Shown here piece after piece: positions 34,981 to 39,169 of a stretch of DNA of 39,169 bases. Position 1 is the first letter of the stretch. Every line of letters begins with the position of its first letter. The notes below the pieces were generated by a model. The model was not told the origin of the DNA. It made no database searches and saw only the letters and a list, made by a program, of their open reading frames with translations. The DNA lies in NCBI RefSeq assembly GCF_009379765.1, contig NZ_WHTD01000071.1, positions 1 to 39,169 on the forward strand, written 5' to 3'. The DNA comes from Actinophytocola sp. Lineage in GTDB: Bacteria; Actinomycetota; Actinomycetes; Mycobacteriales; Pseudonocardiaceae. The position numbers and the translations under genes are program-made.

Positions 34981-35027
34981 AATGATCTGACCTCTGAACA
35001 CTAACCGCCCGCCATCGTATCCCACAA
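34981..35027 (-). promoter_or_regulatory. Promoter and operator of the lyase-dehydrogenase operon
   Basis: On the minus strand TTGTGG (35022-35027) and TTAGTG (34999-35004) are 17 bases apart, the weakest boxes of the five. The operator-like AATGATCTGACCTC (34981-34994) covers the expected transcription start. The promoter overlaps the end of a truncated upstream reading frame. Confidence 0.55.
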
Positions 35028-35081
35028 GGCATGGCCCCAGAGCGCGGCGAACGTCTCATTGCCCGCGGCGCTGTAGCAGCA
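35001..35081 (-). pseudogene. C-terminal tail of a gene cut off by the IS
   Basis: Read leftwards from the left end of the IS, 26 codons are open and end in TAG at 35001-35003 (CCYSAAGNETFAALWGHALW then DTMAGG). About 85 percent of third positions are G or C, as in real genes of this locus, and the reading direction matches the operon. I do not recognise the protein. It may be the end of a gene that preceded the operon, possibly its regulator, lost when the IS region formed. A chance open frame of this length is possible. Confidence 0.35.
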
Positions 35082-35106
35082 CTAGCTTGAGTTTCCGGTG
35101 ATCATG
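35082..35106 (+). repeat. Left terminal inverted repeat of the IS
   Basis: 25 bases beginning CTAGCTTGAGTTTCCGG, matching the reverse complement of 36992-37016 without mismatch. Confidence 0.9.
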
Positions 35107-35191
35107 GATTTCTGGGGGTTGTCCCCGAGTGAGTTGACGCGGTTTTCCTTGTGACACGCCGATTGCGGTGCTTGACCAGGTCGGCGATTGA

Positions 35192-35204
35192 GCCTATGAC
35201 CTAA
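35192..35204 (+). repeat. Internal inverted repeat, left copy, before the transposase start
   Basis: GCCTATGACCTAA ends 2 bases before the transposase ATG and is the exact inverse of 36929-36941. It may be an inner transposase-binding site or a transcription control point. Confidence 0.7.
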
Positions 35205-35206
35205 AT

Positions 35207-36932
35207 ATGGCAAGCCTCTACAAGAAGGTGATCCACGGTCGGCCGTATTGGTACCTGCGCGAGATGGGCTGGGTGGACGGCACACCGAAGATGGTCTCCG
35301 AGCGCTATGTGGGTACCGCCGCCGAGATCGAGGCGCTGCTGGATGCCCGCGAACAGGCGGTGCTGCCCGACCGGACCCGGCACCTGCAGTTCGGGACGGT
35401 AGCCGCGGCATGGGGCCTGCTGGTCGATCTCGGGGTAGCCGCGATCATTGATGAGGCCACCGGTCCCGGGCCATCCGGGCAGCCGTTGAGCACCGGCACC
35501 TACCTTGGCCTGGCGGCGCTGAACCGGGTCGTCGAGCCGCGGTCCAAACGTGGCTTCGCCGAGTGGTGGCGCACGACCGCGGCGGACCGGTTCACCAAGA
35601 TCGGTGTCTCCGCGCTGGACCACCGGCGCTTCGGGGACGCGATGCATGCCCTGCCGGTCGATGCTCTGGCCGGTATCGAGGAGAAGCTGGCGTTGCGGGT
35701 GGTCGAAGAAGTTCGGGCTGGACACCAGCTCGGTGGCCCTGGATATGACGAACTTCGCCACCTTCATCGACACCGGCAACGCCAAGGCGCCGATCGCGCA
35801 GCGGGGCAAGGCGAAACAGAAACGAGCTGACCTGCGCCTGGTCGGGCTGGGGCTGGTCGTCACCCGCGACGGCGGCATCCCGCTGCTCTCGCATACCTAT
35901 CCGGGTAACAAGCCCGACGGCACCCAGTTCCCGGCCATGATCGAAACCCTGGCCGCCCGGCACGCCGCCCTGGCCGCCGCGGCCGGCACCGACACCATGG
36001 CAGCGCGCACCGCGACGGATATGACCGTGGTCTTCGACGCCGGGCAGAACTCCGCGGCGAACTTCGCGCTGCTGGCCGACACGCGGCTGCACTACGTCGG
36101 CTCGGTGCCGGCCAGCGACTGCCCGGACCTGCTCGCACTCGCGGCCAGCGCCCGCAGCACCGTCGATGAGGACCGCTACGGCGGGCTGTCCGCCTACGAC
36201 ACCCGCCGGGTGATCTACGGCACCGAGCGGCGCACCATCCTCACCCACTCACCCGAGCTGCACGAACACCAGGCCCGTGGTTTCGACGGCACCACCCTGG
36301 CCAAAGCCGGCCGACGCCTCGACGAACCGGCCGCCACCCTGGCCCACGGCAAGACCCGCCGCCCCCGCAGCAAGGTCGAAACCGAGATCGCCACCATCAC
36401 CCGCGACGCCTGGGTCCGGCGCGTGATCAACTGGCAGCTGGACGGGCAGCACCCCAAAGACCTGCGCCTGACCTGGAACACCAACACCGACGCCCGCGCC
36501 GAACTGGAAGAAGAGATCTTCGGTAAACACGTGCTCATCACCGACCACGACGACTGGACCGTCGCCGACGTCGTCGCCGGCTACCGATCCCAATCCGAAG
36601 CCGAATTCTCCTTCCGGCAGCTCAAAGACACCCACGTCGTCTCGTTCTCACCCATGCACCACTGGACCGAACACAACATCCGCGTACACACCTTCACCTG
36701 CGTGCTCGCCCTGCAGATCGCGCACCTGCTACGGCTGCAAACCGACCGCGCCGGACTGCACCTGTCCGTGCGCGAACTCCTGCGACAGCTCACCGGCATC
36801 GGCGAAACCGTCCTGCTCTACCAAGGCGAACGGGGCCGCCCCAAAGCCCGCCGCATGCTCACCGAAACCACAGACCTACAAGACAACCTGAGCCAAATCC
36901 TCCAACTCGACCGCTGGACACCCCACCGTTAG
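35207..36932 (+). pseudogene. IS1634-family DDE transposase, frameshifted
   Basis: The first frame (MASLYKKVIHGRPYWYLRE...) is coding to about 35710 (EKLALRVVEE); the protein then continues one base later in another frame (KKFGLDTSSVALDMTNF...) to 36932. Joined, it would be about 575 aa, the normal size. DDE residues are visible: D in LDMTNFAT, D in VVFDAGQNS and E in SEAEFSFRQLKD. The break lies in GAAGAAGTTCGGG and has no recognised slippery sequence, so a one-base insertion or two-base deletion is the likely cause. The element would then need another copy to move. A sequence error is the alternative. Confidence 0.85.
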
Positions 36933-36941
36933 GTCATAGGC
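36929..36941 (-). repeat. Internal inverted repeat, right copy, over the transposase stop
   Basis: TTAGGTCATAGGC includes the TAG stop of the transposase gene (36930-36932). With the left copy it brackets the coding region exactly. Confidence 0.7.
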
Positions 36942-36991
36942 GCTCACAAGCCCGAAACCCTTCCCCACAAGGCAGAACACCTACCAACGAG

Positions 36992-37016
36992 CATGATCAC
37001 CGGAAACTCAAGCTAG
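36992..37016 (-). repeat. Right terminal inverted repeat of the IS
   Basis: 25 bases ending in GGAAACTCAAGCTAG, the exact inverse of the left end. It marks the right boundary of the element. Confidence 0.9.
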
Positions 37017-37231
37017 GGCCGTTCGAGTGAACGTCTGACCAGCCATGTTCGACGGGTAGTTATCTGTTCAAAGTGCGAACAAGGGAACCGCGTTCGTCCC
37101 TTGTGTGCCGGTTCGCCCGAGACGATCATTGACCGCGTTCGCGCGAACACCTCGATTCCGTTCTTTTCCCGCGTATCGGGTCTCGGGGCAGCACGAGGCC
37201 GGATGCGCCCTGCCCAGAGGAGACCGGTCCC
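37017..37231. other. Intergenic stretch between the IS and the protease remnant
   Basis: No gene, repeat or structured element is evident. AGAGGAG at about 37215 is the ribosome binding site of the following pseudogene. The left edge is the IS end. Confidence 0.5.
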
Positions 37232-37612
37232 ATGAGATTAAGACGTGCCGTCGTCGCGGCGGCCGCCGCGACGCTCGCGGTGGCGGGTGCGGCCACGGTC
37301 GCGCAAGCCCAGCCCAACCAGGGCGGCGGAGCCGACGCGGTCGACGCGCGGTCGCGGGCCGCCTCCGCGGCGGACAACCTGGTCGCCCACCGTGCGGCGG
37401 TGCTGCACGCGAGCGCCTAAGACACCTTCACCGCCCACAAGGTGATCCCCACCAACAGCGGACTGCACTACGTGCCCTACGACCGGACCTACAAGGGTCT
37501 GCCCGTGGTCGGCGGCGACTTCGTCGTGGTCACCGACTCGACCGGCACGGTGCTGAGCACGTCGGTGGCGCAGCAGCAGACGATCAACCTCGCCGACACC
37601 AACGCGAAGATC
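37232..37612 (+). pseudogene. 5' fragment of an M4-type (thermolysin-like) metalloprotease gene
   Basis: A Sec signal peptide (MRLRRAVVAAAAATLAVAG, ending AQA) is followed by propeptide sequence. An in-frame TAA at 37418-37420 interrupts it; the same frame continues as the FTP propeptide (LHYVPYDRTYKGLPVVGGDF, VVTDSTG) seen in secreted actinobacterial M4 proteases. Coding similarity ends near 37612, where the sequence joins the reverse strand of an integrase-like gene. The whole catalytic domain is missing. A nonsense mutation plus truncation makes this a clear pseudogene. It and the transposase gene are the only plus-strand coding sequences in the window. Confidence 0.8.
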
Positions 37613-38450
37613 CCGAGGAGATTGGTGATCACGGCGGCAGGCATCTCGCCAGCCATCTCCATCAGCGCGGTGTTGCGGCCGAGGGTGGCCTGGACGCCAA
37701 GGGCACGCAGCCGTTGGAGCAGGGACCTGGGAGCGAGGGGTTGTCCTAGCCGTGATGCCGGATAGAGCCAGACCTTGTCCTGCGGTCCTGCGATCCGGTC
37801 GCCGTGGCGCGGCGATCGTTGACCAGTGCCTCCAGCAGATCGCCGAAGGCTTCAGGCGTAGCGATCGATGCTTTGCCCAACAGCAGTTCGACGCCGTCAT
37901 CGGTGACAGTGACGTTCCCGATGGTGAGTTGGGTGATCCGAGCGGCACGCTGGGCGTAGAGCAGGACGAGCAGCCCGGCGACCCGATCGGGAAGCGCGAT
38001 CGAGTCGTCGTGTAGCAGTTGACGAGCCAGGGACCAGCGCTGGTCACGGTCGGCGAACACTTCTCGGACCGGCTCGTTGTGGAACGGCGGGACCTCGATG
38101 TTGTGCGCGTGCCCACCGTCGACAGCCCAGGTGACAAACCCGCGTGACCGGGAGAACGCGTCGATGACCAACCAGTCGTCGATGTCGTCCTGGGTACAGA
38201 TAGCAAGGGTTTGGCCGCGTCCATGCAGCCAATTCAGCAGGCCCGCTGCGGCGGTGAGCGCATTGCAGGCGTAGACGACCTGATCGGCTGTGATCGGCCG
38301 CCGGTCCGCGACCATACGGAGGCGCCGGAGGTGACGCCACGTGGCATAGCTCCGCAGGATCCGTCGCTCCGCTGGATCTTCAACTCGGGCGATACGGCGG
38401 TTGATCGCACGTTCCAGGCCGATCAGCTGTTCGTCGCGGGGAGCGAGCAC
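37612..38450 (-). pseudogene. Tyrosine-recombinase-like gene, truncated and frameshifted
   Basis: The frame from a GTG at 38450 (VLAPRDEQLIGLERAI, YATWRHLRRLRM, LLVLLYAQRAARITQLTIG) matches an actinobacterial family of tyrosine site-specific recombinase-like proteins. It stops at 37746, but the family sequence continues in another frame (VWLYPASRLGQPLAP, LGRNTALMEMAGEMPAAVIT) until about 37612. The shift lies near 37770. The 3' end is cut at the junction with the protease remnant and the N-terminal part is also missing, since family members carry sequence before the PRDE motif. It is therefore a double-truncated relic. Confidence 0.7.
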
Positions 38451-38994
38451 GCCGTTGGTAGCCGGACCGGTATGCGTCCCACCGCAGCCGGAGCATGATC
38501 CGCGGCGGACGCAGATCGATGGTCGACAACGCGGTCAGGAAGCCGCGCAGAACCTCGGCGTGCACGTCGGCCGGATCTCCGGCGAACCGGTTGGTCAAGG
38601 TGGCCGCGACGGACGTCAGCGCCGGCAGCGCGACCCCGACCGCGGCGACCGTCCAGGTCGCTCCTTCTGTACGGGAGCGGAGCACCAGATGCGCCCACAC
38701 CGCGTCCCGCGTCGCCTGCGGGCACCGGCGCGCCAGCAGCCGGTCGCGGACCTCGTCCAGCGGGATGCGCCGGTCGGGCAGGCCCGGAAAGAGCCGGCCG
38801 TTCAGCGACACCGGATGCGGCCCGGTCACCAGCGAGGTAAAGGTGTCCCGCGCGATATCCAACGAGTTCGAACAGCGGCGTCGCCACTGCGACGGAAAAT
38901 AGATTGTGCAGCCATGTCGTGTCTCCCACGGCGTCGATGTGAACAACAACGACGTCAGGAAGCCACGACCGATACCAGCGAAATACCACGCCAT
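38380..38994 (-). pseudogene. Conserved actinobacterial hypothetical gene, fused remnant
   Basis: 204-aa frame. The core (SLNGRLFPGLPDR, IPLDEVRDRLL, ATWTVAAVGVALPAL, DPADVHAEVLRGFLTAL) resembles a family of DNA-element-associated actinobacterial proteins of unknown function. The reliable part runs from about 38829 to 38455. Sequence upstream (from 38994) is of unclear origin, and the last 25 residues (RRARSPRRTADR...) are out-of-frame integrase sequence. The gene seems to have been joined to the truncated recombinase gene by a deletion near 38455. I cannot assign a function. Confidence 0.5.
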
Positions 38995-39007
38995 TACTAG
39001 CCCCCAA

Positions 39008-39169
39008 CTAGCGAAGCGCGCCGAGGGCTACTAGCCCGGGTCTTTCATGGGGGGTGACGTAGATCGCGCTCTGAAATGCGCGAAAGTGCCTGTCCTGTAA
39101 GGGAAACTACGGATTGTCTAGGTCTGTAGTGGTCCTCACGGGAAGGCACTTCGCGGGTGAAGCGTAGCA
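39008..39169. other. Right edge, no gene recognised
   Basis: GCGAAAGTGCCTGTC (about 39079) and the inverse of GGGAAGGCACTTCGC (about 39140) are imperfectly related, and GGGTCTTTCATG resembles transposon ends seen in actinomycetes. This may be the end of another IS that continues outside the window. No reading frame supports it here. Confidence 0.25.

Larger units (their letters stand above)
35082..37016. mobile_element. IS1634-type (IS4 superfamily) insertion sequence
   Basis: The element is 1935 bp with perfect 25-bp terminal inverted repeats and one transposase gene. The flanks (GTAGCAGCA on the left, GGCCGTTCG on the right) show no target duplication, although this group normally makes one of a few bases. 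Loss of the duplication suggests a deletion or recombination next to the element after insertion. It separates the catabolic locus from decayed mobile DNA. Confidence 0.85.

Noticed and set aside
35690..35730. Programmed frameshift in the transposase
   Set aside because: The required shift is +1 or -2, and no slippery heptamer or pausing structure is evident at GAAGAAGTTCGGG. A mutation or sequence error is simpler.
37017..39169. A complete integrative element
   Set aside because: No attachment repeats, excisionase, replication or transfer genes were seen; the integrase-like gene is truncated at both ends.
1..39169. CRISPR arrays, tRNA or rRNA genes
   Set aside because: No regularly spaced direct repeats, cloverleaf or conserved rRNA sequence was noticed on either strand by reading; no search program could be run.

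Overview
The window is high-GC DNA with GC-rich third codon positions, Tat- and Sec-exported multidomain glycosidases and an actinomycete-type integrase remnant. This points to a filamentous actinobacterium, probably Pseudonocardiaceae-like; that is inference from composition and gene families, not a taxonomic result. Nearly every real gene lies on the minus strand. No rRNA, tRNA or CRISPR array was seen.

Positions 132-34966 form one catabolic locus made of five transcription units, all read leftwards. (1) 34966->30036: a two-subunit UxaA/SuyAB-type lyase, an aldehyde dehydrogenase, a D-isomer 2-hydroxyacid dehydrogenase and an Ldh-family 2-hydroxyacid dehydrogenase. (2) 29905->14859: three large Tat-exported GH2 enzymes, a GH51-like clan GH-A enzyme, a broken small secreted-protein gene and a frameshifted GH92. 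(3) 14744->10529: a fourth GH2, a DapA-family keto-acid aldolase and an SMP-30 lactonase. (4) 10360->4110: a complete sugar ABC importer (lipoprotein, two permeases, its own ATPase) with an SDR sugar dehydrogenase inserted and a DgoD-type aldonate dehydratase at the end. (5) 3956->132: a secreted GH3 with a PA14 insert. SDR, lactonase, dehydratase and aldolase together make a complete non-phosphorylative oxidative (De Ley-Doudoroff or Entner-Doudoroff-like) sugar route, fed by the ABC importer and by extracellular glycosidases.

The strongest signal that the features do not explain is a 14-bp operator-like word (consensus ANTGGTNTGACCTC on the + strand) at the promoter of all five units, next to or over the predicted start of transcription. 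Its GGT-N3-ACC core fits the FadR-type GntR operator rule. It ties the glycosidases, the importer, the sugar oxidation genes and the 30-35 kb operon into one putative regulon whose regulator is not in the window. The 30-35 kb operon has the enzyme-family set of sulfolactaldehyde/sulfolactate breakdown (SLA dehydrogenase, SlcC-like, ComC-like, SuyAB-like), so the locus may degrade a sulfonated sugar. A galactofuranose or galactose polysaccharide is the main alternative.

From about 35.0 kb to the right edge the window is a decayed mobile-element zone: a 26-codon tail of a truncated gene, a complete-ended IS1634-type element with a frameshifted transposase and no target duplication, an M4-metalloprotease propeptide pseudogene, and two truncated, fused integrase-region genes.
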